Origin: Sepiola atlantica
Taxonomy: Eukaryota; Mollusca; Cephalopoda; Sepiida; Sepiolidae
Assembly: GCA_963556195.1 (NCBI GenBank)
Contig: OY744531.1
Coordinates: 108,603,620-108,667,619 of the forward strand
Reading direction: 5' to 3'
DNA: 64,000 nucleotides
Of this stretch, positions 46,501 to 50,169 are shown piece by piece (position 1 is the stretch's first letter; every line of letters begins with the position of its first letter). Position numbers and translations under genes: made by a program. The notes under the pieces are model-generated. The model saw only the letters and a list, made by a program, of their open reading frames with translations. It did not search any database and was not told where the DNA came from.

Positions 46501-48284
46501 AACCCTATTTTATATATCTATACCTGCTGGTTTAATATGATTAGACTAGGCTAGTGTAACGAGATTACCCCTGGGGGCATAGGTAGGTATTGCTGATACT
46601 AACTGTGACGAAAAGTGTGTAAAGTTTTTAGAAACTTGGGGAAGAATGTGTTGATGGAATGCGAATACAATATTTTGAGATTTGAAAAATAAACAAAAGT
46701 GATTTCTGGATTAGTTTATGGATGCAGAGAACAAACAAATGGATGCAACCACAAAACAATTGAATAGCTAGAAAATGGGAAAATGTTAGAGCAAATTTTG
46801 ATACTAAAAAGAAAAAAATATGTGCTGGCTCACACTAGGAGAGGGGGGGGGGGTCACAGTACATGGAATAGAAGAGTATGAGAAAACAGTGTAAAATCAA
46901 GTAAAGCGAGCGATAAAAATTCCCTTTGTGTTTTTCAAGTCTTCAATGGTAAACCAGCCTGCGATGGAAAAATGCTTCAAGAAAATGCAACGTGAAATTC
47001 TCCAACGAAAGGACAAGTAAGTGTTTCTCTTTTAGTCTTAGGTAATGTGGCCCCCAGCATAGAAATGGGGATAACCGCGCCACAATTGTTCTGTAGAGAA
47101 AGAGTAAATGTATTTATGGCATCCATGACGATAAAAGTCTGATAAATGTTTGTATAAAAATGTAACAACATGAATTAGATTAGCAGAAAACATAAGAAAA
47201 AAAAAAAGTGCTGACCTTGAGTCGATTGAGTAATGAGTTCATCAAATACAGCCATCATACTTTCACAGCCTTCCCCACCATACCGCTTGACCGTGGTGAA
47301 CTTGGAGGCCAAATAATGGTCGAAAGTCTAAAAAGGAAATTTTTTTTTTTAAATAGTATTGGGCATTAAAAAATGCTTAAAAAAATATATTATTTAAAAA
47401 CATTTGATTAACAATGGTTCCTTTGACAAAAAAACAAACAAAAATAAACATCGAATTAATAACAGTTGTTTAGCTTTTGTTCTTCATTTTTATAGATGTT
47501 TTTTACTTTGATTTTCTTTGTCTGAATTTATCGGCTGCCAGTCTTCAATTTAGCGTTTGGCAGTTTTCGCCTCGTCAACTCTCGGGCAGGTTTCGGAAGC
47601 GCCTGAAAGTTGACGAAGTCATTAATGCTCTTCGAAGTGATGCCATAAATAGTTGTGTCGTCAGCATCATTTGTAGGCATTACATGTGCCTTCATTTCAT
47701 CAAAATATTTAAGTTTAGACACCAGAGCACCAAGTTCATCGGAGCACAAACCATTGAAGTACTTGTAAAACAGGCACAAGGATGCAACATTGCGGCGATG
47801 GAACAGGAGCTGGAGCTTGGTGGGATTATGGATGTCATATGCACTCGGCACTTAAGGTGGTTCGGTCATGTACAGCGTGCTGCCTCTTGCATCGACTCCA
47901 TAACACACCGGGATATACCAAGCATGAAGGAGCATGATAGATGGAGGAAGACCTGATTTAAGTGAAGTGAAATGACCTGACTGATGTAAACCCTTCAGAT
48001 CGGACCGCATTGAGAACAGGTGTAAAATGTTGCCTGGTGTTGACCACCCCGACGTCTGGATCACTCGTCGCACCTTAAATACCAACATTGGAGGAGGAGG
48101 ATAATTAGGGTCAAAATGGAAAAGTAGGGTTAGGGTTAAAATGGAAAAGTAAAGGCAAAAAACACCGAAGACTCACTTGGCATTTGAGCATTAATTTGGC
48201 CAGAGCAATTTGGCGTTCAGGAGAAAAGTCAACAGAATCTCTAGTTTCAAACGCTTCCGCAAACCATTCTCGTTCTTCCTCGGT
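10862..48284 (-). CDS. DHTKD1: 2-oxoadipate dehydrogenase E1 (DHTKD1), 20 exons, N-terminus outside
   Basis: This is the thiamine-diphosphate E1 subunit of the mitochondrial 2-oxoadipate dehydrogenase complex. With the E2 and E3 subunits shared with OGDH (DLST, DLD) it converts 2-oxoadipate to glutaryl-CoA in lysine, hydroxylysine and tryptophan breakdown. Twenty exons give 778 residues in one frame with consistent phases. E1 signatures in order: [93 protein letters not shown] and [10 protein letters not shown]. Similarity is to DHTKD1 rather than OGDH, e.g. [15 protein letters not shown] and GSGDVLSHL. The human protein has 919 residues, so about 140 N-terminal residues with the mitochondrial targeting sequence are missing; no matching exon was found up to 64000. 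Introns are packed with repeats. Confidence 0.96.
11160..11940 (+). mobile_element. LINE C-terminal fragment, family A
   Basis: It encodes [20 protein letters not shown], then [28 protein letters not shown], and in a shifted frame [17 protein letters not shown]. It continues to the [17 protein letters not shown] end near 11870. This is the reverse-transcriptase thumb and C-terminal region of a jockey/CR1-like element. Stops and frameshifts show it is dead. It lies in the last DHTKD1 intron in antisense orientation; copies are at 28800-29150 and 30420-31165. Confidence 0.85.
12475..13600. repeat. two copies of a short dispersed repeat flanking exon 19
   Basis: Copies at 12475-12690 and 13424-13590 share TATTTACTTACCTCCCCACG, AAAATCCAGCTCCCCAAAA, CTGGATT, and ACACTTTTCT near the end. 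Each is about 170-215 bp. They sit on both sides of the DHTKD1 exon at 13075-13160. SINE-sized, but no polymerase III boxes could be assigned. Confidence 0.7.
13075..13160 (-). CDS. DHTKD1: DHTKD1 coding exon 19 of 20 seen
   Basis: It encodes [20 protein letters not shown] plus RFHNLLACK. Borders are TTTTGCAG and GTGAGT; enters in phase 1, leaves in phase 0. The EE..NMG.WSFV.PRF segment is a conserved block of the C-terminal domain. Confidence 0.96.
13761..13821. repeat. near-perfect 30-bp inverted repeat, no loop
   Basis: AATACTTCGATGACATTGTC and the following ten bases are mirrored immediately by their complement, with one C/T mismatch. The loop is essentially zero. It is intronic. Confidence 0.93.
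14118..14270. repeat. tandem duplication of about 79 bp
   Basis: Two adjacent copies contain TTTATTTGCTTTTCAAAATT and TATTCATAAAAATGCAAG, followed by an A-run. The second copy ends about 50 bp from the DHTKD1 exon at 14322. Confidence 0.9.
14322..14385 (-). CDS. DHTKD1: DHTKD1 coding exon 18 of 20 seen
   Basis: It encodes [20 protein letters not shown] plus T and one base of the next codon (phase 1 out). The preceding exon ends VRVE, giving the conserved RVE.LCPFP motif. Borders are CTTCCAG and GTAAGA. Confidence 0.96.
14793..14835. repeat. perfect 18-bp inverted repeat
   Basis: ATCTCAGATCTTTCAAGT, a 7-nt spacer TAATGTT, then the exact complement. Intronic. Confidence 0.93.
15409..15770 (+). 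mobile_element. GATGAG-type MITE/SINE with expanded terminus
   Basis: It starts GATGAGGATTG and reaches TTCTCATC at 15562. Between them the TTGGATTATTTTTGGATA motif is expanded into about six 22-bp units; the equivalent terminus at 30165-30209 has only 45 bp. After this, ACTCAGAAATCTATACGCAA and TAGAGTGTTCTTGTT match the body of the element at 49770-50137. Confidence 0.65.
15959..16204 (-). CDS. DHTKD1: DHTKD1 coding exon 17 of 20 seen
   Basis: The longest exon (82 codons, phase 0/0). It encodes [20 protein letters not shown], then [12 protein letters not shown] and [16 protein letters not shown], and ends AIVRVE. It covers the C-terminal domain of the E1 fold. Its initial ATG is an internal codon after a TTTAG acceptor, not a gene start. 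Confidence 0.97.
16283..16585. repeat. variable (TA)n/ACTTCC tandem array
   Basis: About seven copies of a unit ATTTACTTCCATATATATAT followed by A- and T-runs; unit length shrinks from about 60 to 45 bp as the TA tract shortens. Confidence 0.9.
16690..16720 (-). mobile_element. Helitron 3' terminus (fragment)
   Basis: On the - strand the sequence reads CACCGGGTAATTCAGCTAG followed by T, the usual Helitron 3' end (CTAG before a host T). No matching 5' TC end was identified, so only the terminus is called. Confidence 0.5.
16727..17510. repeat. duplicated microsatellite-associated repeat
   Basis: The segment TGTTGACTATCATAAGTTAA plus (TG)n(TA)n occurs at 16727 and 16938. The segment AACAATTTGCAATTGGGACA, continuing to CCTACGGAAAACACTATTAA, occurs at 16795-16930 and 17365-17495. 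TA/TG/CA tracts lie at each junction, suggesting local duplication through the microsatellites. Confidence 0.85.
17931..18413. repeat. AAGAGTCAC minisatellite (12/16-bp units)
   Basis: An array of interleaved units AAGAGTCACCCT (12 bp) and AAGAGTCACTAAACCC or AAGAGTCACCAAACCC (16 bp), with higher-order alternation. It is not telomeric, though CCCTAA is embedded. Confidence 0.95.
18785..19365 (+). mobile_element. LINE C-terminal fragment, family B, internally duplicated
   Basis: The nucleotide sequence parallels 34735-35170: [20 protein letters not shown], then [15 protein letters not shown] and [16 protein letters not shown] are encoded in shifting frames. The stretch starting ATGGAATGTGCTCCGATGAA occurs at 19040 and again at 19245, an internal duplication of about 105 bp. 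Dead element. Confidence 0.85.
19366..19740. other. unassigned repeat-like sequence
   Basis: Moderately GC-richer DNA between the LINE fragment and the DHTKD1 exon at 19759. No open frame of note and no recognised element end. Possibly further retroelement remnant. Confidence 0.3.
19759..19860 (-). CDS. DHTKD1: DHTKD1 coding exon 16 of 20 seen
   Basis: It encodes [20 protein letters not shown] plus [14 protein letters not shown] (34 codons, phase 0/0). [14 protein letters not shown] is a conserved E1 block. Borders are GCACAG and GTAAGC. Confidence 0.97.
20160..20470 (-). mobile_element. LINE C-terminal fragment, family D
   Basis: The - strand encodes [20 protein letters not shown] plus [15 protein letters not shown], the usual terminal segment of jockey/CR1-like elements. 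5'-truncated. Confidence 0.75.
20654..20754 (-). CDS. DHTKD1: DHTKD1 coding exon 15 of 20 seen
   Basis: It encodes [20 protein letters not shown] plus [26 protein letters not shown] is a hallmark of 2-oxo acid dehydrogenase E1 of the OGDH family. Enters in phase 1, leaves in phase 0 at GTAAGA. Confidence 0.97.
20898..21125. repeat. 127-bp tandem duplication
   Basis: GGTAGTTTTGTTTTACGGCA through TATGCTTCAAGTTCT occurs twice at a 127-bp offset with almost no differences, so it is recent. Intronic. Confidence 0.93.
21728..22300. mobile_element. fold-back element with about 170-bp arms
   Basis: The left arm begins CATTTATAACGACAGCTAAC and includes AGATAAGTTACTCTTCTACT and CTGGATAAGTTTATTTG; the right arm is its complement and ends GTTAGCTGTTGTAAATGCCC. 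The arms meet around CTGTTCAGTTAGAAC and GTTCTAACTGAACAG, with a spacer of about 200 bp. No coding capacity. A second copy is at 50170-50560. Confidence 0.85.
22498..22615. repeat. (TA)n/(CA)n compound microsatellite
   Basis: Alternating TATATA and CACACA blocks. Open frames across it are composition artefacts. Confidence 0.95.
22609..22715. mobile_element. palindromic MITE of about 107 bp
   Basis: It starts ACATTGGTCTTTATTATAGA and ends with the exact complement of that sequence. The arms extend through GTGGTGGACGAAGTTT (one mismatch near its middle). It lies between TA/CA microsatellites. Single termini occur at 5747 and 33648. Confidence 0.8.
23530..23610. repeat. A/G-rich low-complexity tract
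   Basis: Poly(A) interrupted by G, such as AAAAAAGAAAAAA; no further structure. Confidence 0.85.
23774..23930 (-). CDS. DHTKD1: DHTKD1 coding exon 14 of 20 seen
   Basis: It encodes [20 protein letters not shown], then [20 protein letters not shown] and [12 protein letters not shown] (52 codons plus one base). [11 protein letters not shown] and [13 protein letters not shown] are conserved in the pyrimidine-binding domain. Borders are TTGTAG and GTAAGT; phase 0 in, 1 out. Confidence 0.98.
24398..24745 (-). mobile_element. Penelope-like element 3' fragment
   Basis: It is a copy of the sequence at 28158-28500. The - strand encodes [20 protein letters not shown] and, in another frame, [17 protein letters not shown]. 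These resemble the end of the GIY-YIG endonuclease domain of Penelope-like elements, which the longer copy supports. It ends about 140 bp from the exon at 24886. Confidence 0.55.
24886..25025 (-). CDS. DHTKD1: DHTKD1 coding exon 13 of 20 seen
   Basis: It encodes [20 protein letters not shown], then [20 protein letters not shown] and [22 protein letters not shown] is one of the most conserved motifs in the family. Phase 1 in, 0 out; donor GTAAGC. Confidence 0.98.
25059..25892. mobile_element. non-autonomous TIR element, about 834 bp
   Basis: The left end TGCAGTTTACGGACGGCGTT and inner blocks (TCGGCATATTCCGGCAGGTT, GTAAACCGCCAGAAG) are mirrored at the right end, whose complement reads TGCAGTTTACGGACCGCGTT and so on. 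The arms are about 75 bp with a few mismatches. The interior is AT-rich with no transposase. It starts 33 bp from a DHTKD1 exon. Confidence 0.75.
26325..26795. repeat. GATTAACGTTATTTGAAA(A)n minisatellite
   Basis: Roughly 13 units of GATTAACGTTATTTG or GATCAACGTTATTTG, each followed by an A-rich run of variable length, some with TATATA. Confidence 0.93.
26796..27045 (+). mobile_element. LINE-like 3' fragment
   Basis: Conceptual translation shows [20 protein letters not shown] followed, after a stop, by [14 protein letters not shown]. This is the W/F-GHV plus P-KRW pattern of LINE C-termini. It directly abuts the minisatellite. Confidence 0.6.
27099..27219 (-). CDS. DHTKD1: DHTKD1 coding exon 12 of 20 seen
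   Basis: It encodes [20 protein letters not shown] plus [20 protein letters not shown] and one base. DWAT.EALA.G.L is a conserved block. Borders are TTCCAG and GTAACA; phase 0 in, 1 out. Confidence 0.97.
27410..27715. repeat. (AAT)n trinucleotide microsatellite
   Basis: About 300 bp of AAT with AAC and AAAAT variants, directly at the 3' end of a LINE on the - strand. Poly-Asn, poly-Ile or poly-Tyr frames across it are artefacts. Confidence 0.95.
27718..28010 (-). mobile_element. LINE 3' fragment, family C
   Basis: The - strand encodes [20 protein letters not shown], then [20 protein letters not shown] and [18 protein letters not shown]. This is the end of a non-LTR retrotransposon ORF. The tail is the (AAT)n tract. 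The same family occurs at 9176, 36840 and 48950. Confidence 0.85.
28158..28640 (-). mobile_element. Penelope-like element fragment with GIY-YIG core
   Basis: On the - strand, 28500-28620 encodes [20 protein letters not shown], the IYK...CYIGET core of the GIY-YIG nuclease typical of Penelope-like retroelements. [19 protein letters not shown] follows in an adjacent frame and the 3' part matches 24398-24745. Truncated and frameshifted. Confidence 0.7.
28800..29150 (-). mobile_element. LINE C-terminal fragment, family A
   Basis: The - strand encodes [20 protein letters not shown], then [20 protein letters not shown] and [17 protein letters not shown]. It is a closer copy of 11300-11580 and of 30800-31165. 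Confidence 0.85.
29735..29866 (-). CDS. DHTKD1: DHTKD1 coding exon 11 of 20 seen
   Basis: It encodes [20 protein letters not shown] plus [20 protein letters not shown] and PDVV (44 codons, phase 0/0). W.TGV..DLL.F.G.KSVE.P matches DHTKD1 specifically. Borders are TTTTAG and GTAAGT. Confidence 0.96.
29867..30150. repeat. (AAAT)n/(AATT)n low-complexity array
   Basis: About 280 bp of AAATA, AATT and AAAT blocks beginning directly at the splice acceptor of the exon at 29735-29866, so the acceptor's polypyrimidine stretch is part of this array. Confidence 0.9.
30165..30209 (+). mobile_element. GATGAG-type MITE terminus
   Basis: GATGAGGATTGATTATTTG through CTACTATTCTCATC is the short form of the terminus seen at 15409 and at both ends of 49770-50137. 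No opposite end is visible nearby. Confidence 0.5.
30420..31165 (-). mobile_element. LINE C-terminal fragment, family A
   Basis: The - strand encodes [20 protein letters not shown], then [68 protein letters not shown] and [17 protein letters not shown]. It is the longest family A copy; frames shift in several places. Confidence 0.88.
31800..32245. repeat. direct repeat of about 75 bp
   Basis: TTCAAAATTCTATAATATAA through GGATGTGTGACCCCTTTTTC occurs at 31838-31912 and 32161-32225 with few changes. Intronic. Confidence 0.85.
32400..32590 (+). mobile_element. possible LINE C-terminal fragment
   Basis: The + strand encodes [20 protein letters not shown] then RLLHL, similar to the LWN.L......F...L end of jockey/CR1-like elements. 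Short and uncertain. Confidence 0.45.
32590..32690 (-). repeat. tRNA-derived SINE-like segment
   Basis: The complement contains TTTGGCATAAGTGTTCGC (A-box-like) and, about 30 bp on, CCGGTTCAATCCTCGG (B-box-like). This is polymerase III promoter architecture; the body could not be delimited. Confidence 0.45.
32979..33080 (-). CDS. DHTKD1: DHTKD1 coding exon 10 of 20 seen
   Basis: It encodes [20 protein letters not shown] plus [14 protein letters not shown] (34 codons, phase 0/0). This helical linker is variable in the family; its place is fixed by phase and order. Borders are AAATAAG and GTAAGA. Confidence 0.9.
33337..33528 (-). CDS. DHTKD1: DHTKD1 coding exon 9 of 20 seen
   Basis: It encodes [20 protein letters not shown], then [20 protein letters not shown] and [20 protein letters not shown] plus KNVV (64 codons, phase 0/0). 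[18 protein letters not shown] is the thiamine-diphosphate/Mg region signature; RRWGHNE resembles DHTKD1 rather than OGDH (RRNGHNE). Confidence 0.98.
33648..33672 (+). repeat. MITE terminus (ACATTGATCTTTATTATAG)
   Basis: A single terminus matching the ends of the palindromic MITE at 22609-22715, followed by AT-rich sequence. Confidence 0.55.
33835..34000. repeat. GACTCCGACTCCTT-rich dispersed repeat
   Basis: Repeated motifs ATCCGACTCCAACTCC, CTGACTCTGACTCCTT, CTGACTCCGACTCCTT and CTCCGACTCTGCA. It is interspersed-repeat-like; the class is not identified. Confidence 0.5.
34374..34498 (-). pseudogene. 5S rRNA-derived pseudogene or SINE3 head
   Basis: On the - strand the sequence follows 5S rRNA over its whole length: TATGGCCATG near the start, ACACCAGTTCTTTCGT, then GATCACCGAAGTTAAGCAAC (the polymerase III internal control region). 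GATGAGTGA and GAATACTATATGCCATAAG at the end correspond to the helix IV-V part. About 125 bp with substitutions throughout, so not a functional 5S gene. It could be a retro-pseudogene or the 5S-like head of a SINE3-type element running left. Confidence 0.75.
34542..35310 (+). mobile_element. LINE C-terminal ORF fragment, family B (218 codons open)
   Basis: An open frame encodes, in order, [100 protein letters not shown] and [20 protein letters not shown]. This is the reverse-transcriptase thumb and C-terminal region of a jockey/CR1-like LINE. After a frameshift the typical [15 protein letters not shown] end follows. It is the best preserved LINE piece here but lacks the endonuclease and catalytic palm. 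Confidence 0.9.
35460..35830 (+). mobile_element. second LINE family B fragment in tandem
   Basis: It repeats the last half of the preceding element (TACTTCAATGGAATGTGATC, then CGACGTAAATACACTCGACC, ending at ATGAACTCAGTTAAA). More diverged, with stops. It ends about 45 bp before the DHTKD1 exon at 35875. Confidence 0.85.
35875..35950 (-). CDS. DHTKD1: DHTKD1 coding exon 8 of 20 seen
   Basis: It completes an Arg codon and encodes [20 protein letters not shown] plus ADDPK. The order S..YC.D.AK....P..HVN.DDP is a conserved E1 block. Phase 2 in, 0 out; donor GTAAGC. Confidence 0.97.
36219..36722. mobile_element. fold-back element with one arm amplified four times
   Basis: The left arm (36219-36300: CTTGAACTTTTCAGCTTTAA, CTTAACCAAATTAGTTCTGG, ATAACAATTTGG) is the complement of a 106-bp unit that follows in four head-to-tail copies starting at 36300, 36406, 36512 and 36618. 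Each unit contains TTCAATTAATAAATTAAATT, CAGAACTAATTTGGTTAAGA and AGCCATCTTAAAGCTGAAAA. Copies differ by a few substitutions and a short deletion in the last. Confidence 0.92.
36840..37440 (+). mobile_element. LINE 3' fragment, family C, with (GAT)n/(GAG)n tail
   Basis: It encodes [20 protein letters not shown], then [40 protein letters not shown], and in other frames FGHIERMDE and GRPRKTWEE. It ends at [12 protein letters not shown], then ATGATGATG and GAGGAGGAG tracts. 5'-truncated and frameshifted. Confidence 0.88.
37507..37622 (-). CDS. DHTKD1: DHTKD1 coding exon 7 of 20 seen
   Basis: It encodes [20 protein letters not shown] plus [18 protein letters not shown] and two bases of an Arg codon. 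GGS.H..VNNQ.GFTT is a core E1 motif. Phase 0 in, 2 out; donor GTAAGT. Confidence 0.98.
37840..38058. repeat. (ATT)n trinucleotide microsatellite
   Basis: ATT/TTTTA-rich tract adjoining the 3' end of a - strand LINE fragment. The arrangement is the same as at 27410-27718. Confidence 0.93.
38058..38270 (-). mobile_element. LINE 3' fragment
   Basis: The - strand encodes [20 protein letters not shown], then [20 protein letters not shown] and [13 protein letters not shown], ending in an (AAT)n tail. This is the GRPRKTW and DR..WK pattern of LINE C-termini. Confidence 0.75.
38483..38560. repeat. 36-bp inverted repeat with 6-nt loop
   Basis: The left arm includes GATAGTTGCAGAGGAATTGG and ends TGTAAGAC; the loop is ATTCAA; the right arm is complementary with one mismatch. 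Intronic. Confidence 0.93.
39453..39823. mobile_element. TIR element of about 370 bp beside (TA)n
   Basis: The left end TATGAAGGATAGAATTCCGA and GGCAGGAGCAACGCAATG is mirrored at 39777-39823 (CATTGTATTGCTCCTGCC, then AGAATTCTCACCTTCATA). The right end runs straight into (TA)n. No coding capacity. Confidence 0.75.
40206..40582 (-). repeat. 70-bp tandem repeat copying a splice donor
   Basis: About five units of AGCTTTTTAATGTT, an A-run, GTGGATTTCCATAAATTAGC and AAAGAGGTCACAGCCCTGTA. On the gene strand each unit carries CTCAG or CTGAG followed by GTATAT or GTAATA, like the real 5' splice site at 40582/40581 of the adjoining DHTKD1 exon. The first true donor is directly at the exon edge; the others follow at about 70-bp steps (near 40512, 40442, 40371, 40301). 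Confidence 0.93.
40583..40726 (-). CDS. DHTKD1: DHTKD1 coding exon 6 of 20 seen
   Basis: It encodes [20 protein letters not shown], then [20 protein letters not shown] and GDASFAAQ (48 codons, phase 0/0). It carries NPVA.GK.RA and HGDASFAAQ(G), part of the thiamine-diphosphate site; human DHTKD1 has Cys-Gly where Ala-Ala stands here. The donor GTATAT lies in a tandem repeat. Confidence 0.97.
40875..40952 (+). pseudogene. tRNA-Met(CAT)-like pseudogene or SINE head
   Basis: The 3' two thirds follow an elongator tRNA-Met: anticodon stem-loop with CTCATAATC (anticodon CAT at 40913-40915), variable loop AGAAGGTTGTG, B-box GAGTTCAATTCCT and the final GGGCA. The D-arm half is degenerate. It is intronic in DHTKD1 and probably tRNA-derived repeat material. 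Confidence 0.65.
41290..41830. repeat. AT-rich low-complexity array of about 110-bp units
   Basis: AATAAAATAAAAATA-type sequence interrupted by AAGTCTATTTACTTCTATAT at least four times; two units also carry TCTATAGAAGTACTTCTAAA. Confidence 0.9.
41825..41970 (+). repeat. dispersed repeat F, partial copy
   Basis: AAGCTTATTGCCATCCAAAT, CCCAGAGAAGGCCAATGGTC and GAGAAATCGATGGTAA match parts of the longer copies at 55250-55830 and 56958-57548. Confidence 0.75.
42212..42285 (-). CDS. DHTKD1: DHTKD1 coding exon 5 of 20 seen
   Basis: It completes a Tyr codon and encodes [20 protein letters not shown] plus SHLE. NPSHLE is invariant in this E1 family. Phase 1 in, 0 out; donor GTAAGT. Confidence 0.96.
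42814..42877 (-). CDS. DHTKD1: DHTKD1 coding exon 4 of 20 seen
   Basis: It encodes [20 protein letters not shown] plus L and one base. GLTEFP......SGDVLSHL is typical of DHTKD1, as opposed to the GDVKYHLG of OGDH. Its ATG is internal. Borders are ATTTTAG and GTAAGA; phase 0 in, 1 out. Confidence 0.95.
42935..43010. repeat. (TA)n microsatellite
   Basis: TA dinucleotides with two TACGTATA interruptions; similar (TA)n tracts lie at 43440-43515, 48760-48790 and 48905-48950. Confidence 0.95.
43011..44800. other. DHTKD1 intron, no gene seen
   Basis: AT-rich sequence with TA tracts at 43440-43515. ATGGTTACATTGCTAGTAAA at 43157 is a motif shared with 39432 and 50055. No exon or RNA gene was recognised. 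Confidence 0.45.
44803..45670. mobile_element. TIR element of about 850 bp beside a DHTKD1 exon
   Basis: The left arm (with GGACACAGTCAAGGCGATCC, ATAATACAAGCC, TGGCAAACATGTGACTGGGG) pairs with the right arm at 45520-45670, whose complement reads GTGTCCAAGGCAATCCATAA and TGGCAAAGACGCGACTGGGG. The interior (45036-45330) is a dispersed AT-rich repeat also present at 48430-48735. The right arm ends within about 40 bp of the splice donor of the exon at 45708. Confidence 0.75.
45708..45805 (-). CDS. DHTKD1: DHTKD1 coding exon 3 of 20 seen
   Basis: It encodes [20 protein letters not shown] plus [21 protein letters not shown] is a hallmark of the OGDH/DHTKD1 family. Phase 1 in, 0 out; donor GTCAGC. 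Confidence 0.97.
45806..47215. other. DHTKD1 intron, no gene seen
   Basis: It includes a GT-rich region (46015-46150) and ACCCTAACCCTA at 46497. Frames open across it have no recognisable domain. Confidence 0.45.
47216..47327 (-). CDS. DHTKD1: DHTKD1 coding exon 2 of 20 seen
   Basis: It encodes [20 protein letters not shown] plus [17 protein letters not shown] and one base. [19 protein letters not shown] is diagnostic for DHTKD1. Borders are TTTTTAG and GTCAGC; phase 0 in, 1 out. Confidence 0.98.
47530..47860 (-). mobile_element. LINE family B-like fragment
   Basis: The - strand encodes [20 protein letters not shown] plus [11 protein letters not shown], like [20 protein letters not shown] at 34542-35198. 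The remainder, down to 47530, has no recognised match. Confidence 0.65.
47833..48090 (+). mobile_element. LINE 3' fragment
   Basis: The + strand encodes [20 protein letters not shown] and continues with a W-RKT motif, the usual LINE end. It meets the preceding fragment in opposite orientation. Confidence 0.6.
48177..48284 (-). CDS. DHTKD1: DHTKD1 first coding exon visible
   Basis: It encodes [20 protein letters not shown] plus [16 protein letters not shown] (36 codons, phase 0/0). E...WFA..FE.......ER..L.KLML..Q matches DHTKD1 about residues 140-175. Borders are TTTTTAG and GTGAGT. Because a proper acceptor precedes it, at least one upstream exon exists. Confidence 0.93.
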
Positions 48285-48429
48285 CTAAAAAGATGAAAAT
48301 AAAGACATTTTATGAGGGAGTTTTGGGGGGAAAATAATGGTAACAATAGCAATCAGCTTTATTAGATTTTTGGCGTTTCAGTTTTTTTTTGTTTTTTTAA
48401 TCATTCCATGTCAAATTAATAATTACCGA

Positions 48430-48735
48430 GAAAAGTTTTAATAAGAAATTTCTTAGTAATCGCCAGTAATTAGCAACTCTACATATTATTAGGAAGCAGC
48501 TTACAATTATTGATTTATTTCCTTCAAATCAAATATAAAAAGTACAAAAATATAAAAGAACTAAATTCACAAAAAAAAAATCACTTTATTCACCATGAAT
48601 TAGACACATATTTGATATTTAAAAATCATGATTCAATTGGTTTATATTGACTACTTGATTACAAAAAATATAATGAAATAATAAAATCAGAAAGCAAATT
48701 CAACATTTTACAAAAGCAAATACTTTATATATATA
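48430..48735. repeat. dispersed AT-rich repeat H
   Basis: AGCAACTCTACATATTATTA, GGAAGCAGCTTACAATTATT and CACTTTATTCACCATGAATT match the interior of the TIR element at 44803-45670. Confidence 0.85.
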
Positions 48736-48758
48736 AGTGTAAAAATTGGTGAGTCATA

Positions 48759-48790
<32 letters not shown>

Positions 48791-48902
48791 CTCGTTTTTA
48801 TTTTATGTTTAACCTTGTACCAGACTTGTGCTGCAAAAGATGTGTAAACCAGCTTTATATGAATTCTTATTTCTGAAACTGAATTTAAATGCTATTTTAA
48901 AT

Positions 48903-48948
<46 letters not shown>

Positions 48949-48949
48949 T

Positions 48950-49000
48950 ATTCGGTTAAATGTCCATTTTACATGCTGGCATATATTAGACGGCCTTCAG
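48950..49000 (-). mobile_element. LINE family C 3' tip
   Basis: TTTTACATGCTGGCATATAT and AGACGGCCTT correspond to the 3' tip of the LINE at 27718 (TTTTACATGCTGGCATGTGT). Only about 50 bp, next to (TA)n. Confidence 0.55.
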
Positions 49001-49508
49001 AAAATAAAAAAAATATATTTATATGATAAAAAAATGGAACTAATATTCCAACATAATGGAAAAAATATTTATACAGACACACACAAGACATATGTGTAGA
49101 CATACACATTTAGATGCAAACACATTTACATATATTCACTAACACATGCTCATACATAAGAGTCTTAGTACATTTTGCATAGAGAAAGTTAAAAAGAAAA
49201 AACTATACTTCATGTTTCAACTTAAAATGCTAAGTTACCTGCCCTTTGATTCTTCTTTTTATTAATGAAACAAGAAAAAAAAAAATCTGTATACATTCCC
49301 AGTCTACCATAAGTGGATACTGGATGGACAGGCAGATAAGCTTTTTAGTTGCTGTCAAATATTTACTGAAACTGTGTGTGTGTGTGTGAAAAGAAAAAAG
49401 TATTATCAATCTAAGAGAGAGAGAGAAATCAAATGTTCAAAAGATATTTCTGATTTTTTTAAATTTAAAAAAAAAGTTATAAAAGGGTGTCTATAAGCTG
49501 CTTGCACA

Positions 49509-49680
49509 GATCAAACAAATTTTGAATTTCTAAACCTCAAATTCTACAAATTTTGAATTTCAAAAACTCAAATTCTACAAATTTTGAATTTCAAAAACTC
49601 AAATTCTACAAATTTTGAATTTCAAAAACTCAAATTCTACAAATTTTGAATTTCAAAACTCAAATTCTACAAATTCGATA
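49509..49680. repeat. 31-bp minisatellite, about 5 copies
   Basis: The unit is CAAATTTTGAATTTCAAAAA followed by CTCAAATTCTA; one copy lacks an A. Confidence 0.95.
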
Positions 49681-49769
49681 TTTATTAAAATAAAAAAGAA
49701 GCTCATTCTAATTTAAATATTAGCATTTCAACTATAAACTTATGGAATATTGGTGTCATTTGATAACAA

Positions 49770-50137
49770 ATCATTTGGATTATTCAAACTAGGGTTCTCA
49801 TCTTGGGTGTTGAGTCTTGTCGAATTTGGGAATCTATACAGAATTTCGAACTGAACCCTTCATTTAATCAACGGAGGTAGATTGCTCTCATTCTGTCAGC
49901 CATGACTGGGTAGAAGTTTTAATTCATAATTGTATTCTTAGTATCGCCCAGAGTGAGAATTGAACCTTCAACCTCCAGAAGACTCACTTCAAACTGATTA
50001 TACTTTTATCATTTATCTGTTGCGCAATGGGTCCTTGCAGCAAGAAGGCCAAAGGTTACATTGGTAAAAACGTACGAATAACATCCAAGATGAGAACAGT
50101 AGTTCAAATAATCCAAATTATCAATTCTCATCTAAAA
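49770..50137. mobile_element. GATGAG-type TIR element, complete copy
   Basis: The left terminus (TTTGGATTATTCAAACTAGG, TTCTCATCTTGG) is mirrored at 50088-50134; the complement of that reads GATGAGAATTGATAATTTGG and TTCTCATCTTGG. The interior contains a GGTTCAATTCTCACTCTGGG motif on the - strand that resembles a B-box, and GGTTACATTGGTAAAAACGT. About 370 bp. Confidence 0.75.
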
Positions 50138-50169
50138 AATTCAAAAAAAAAAAAAAAGTTGGGAGGGGG

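Noticed and set aside
49237..49275. Possible small DHTKD1 exon before GTAACT on the - strand
   Set aside because: It would encode only a few basic residues, with no match to the expected N-terminal region and no good acceptor.
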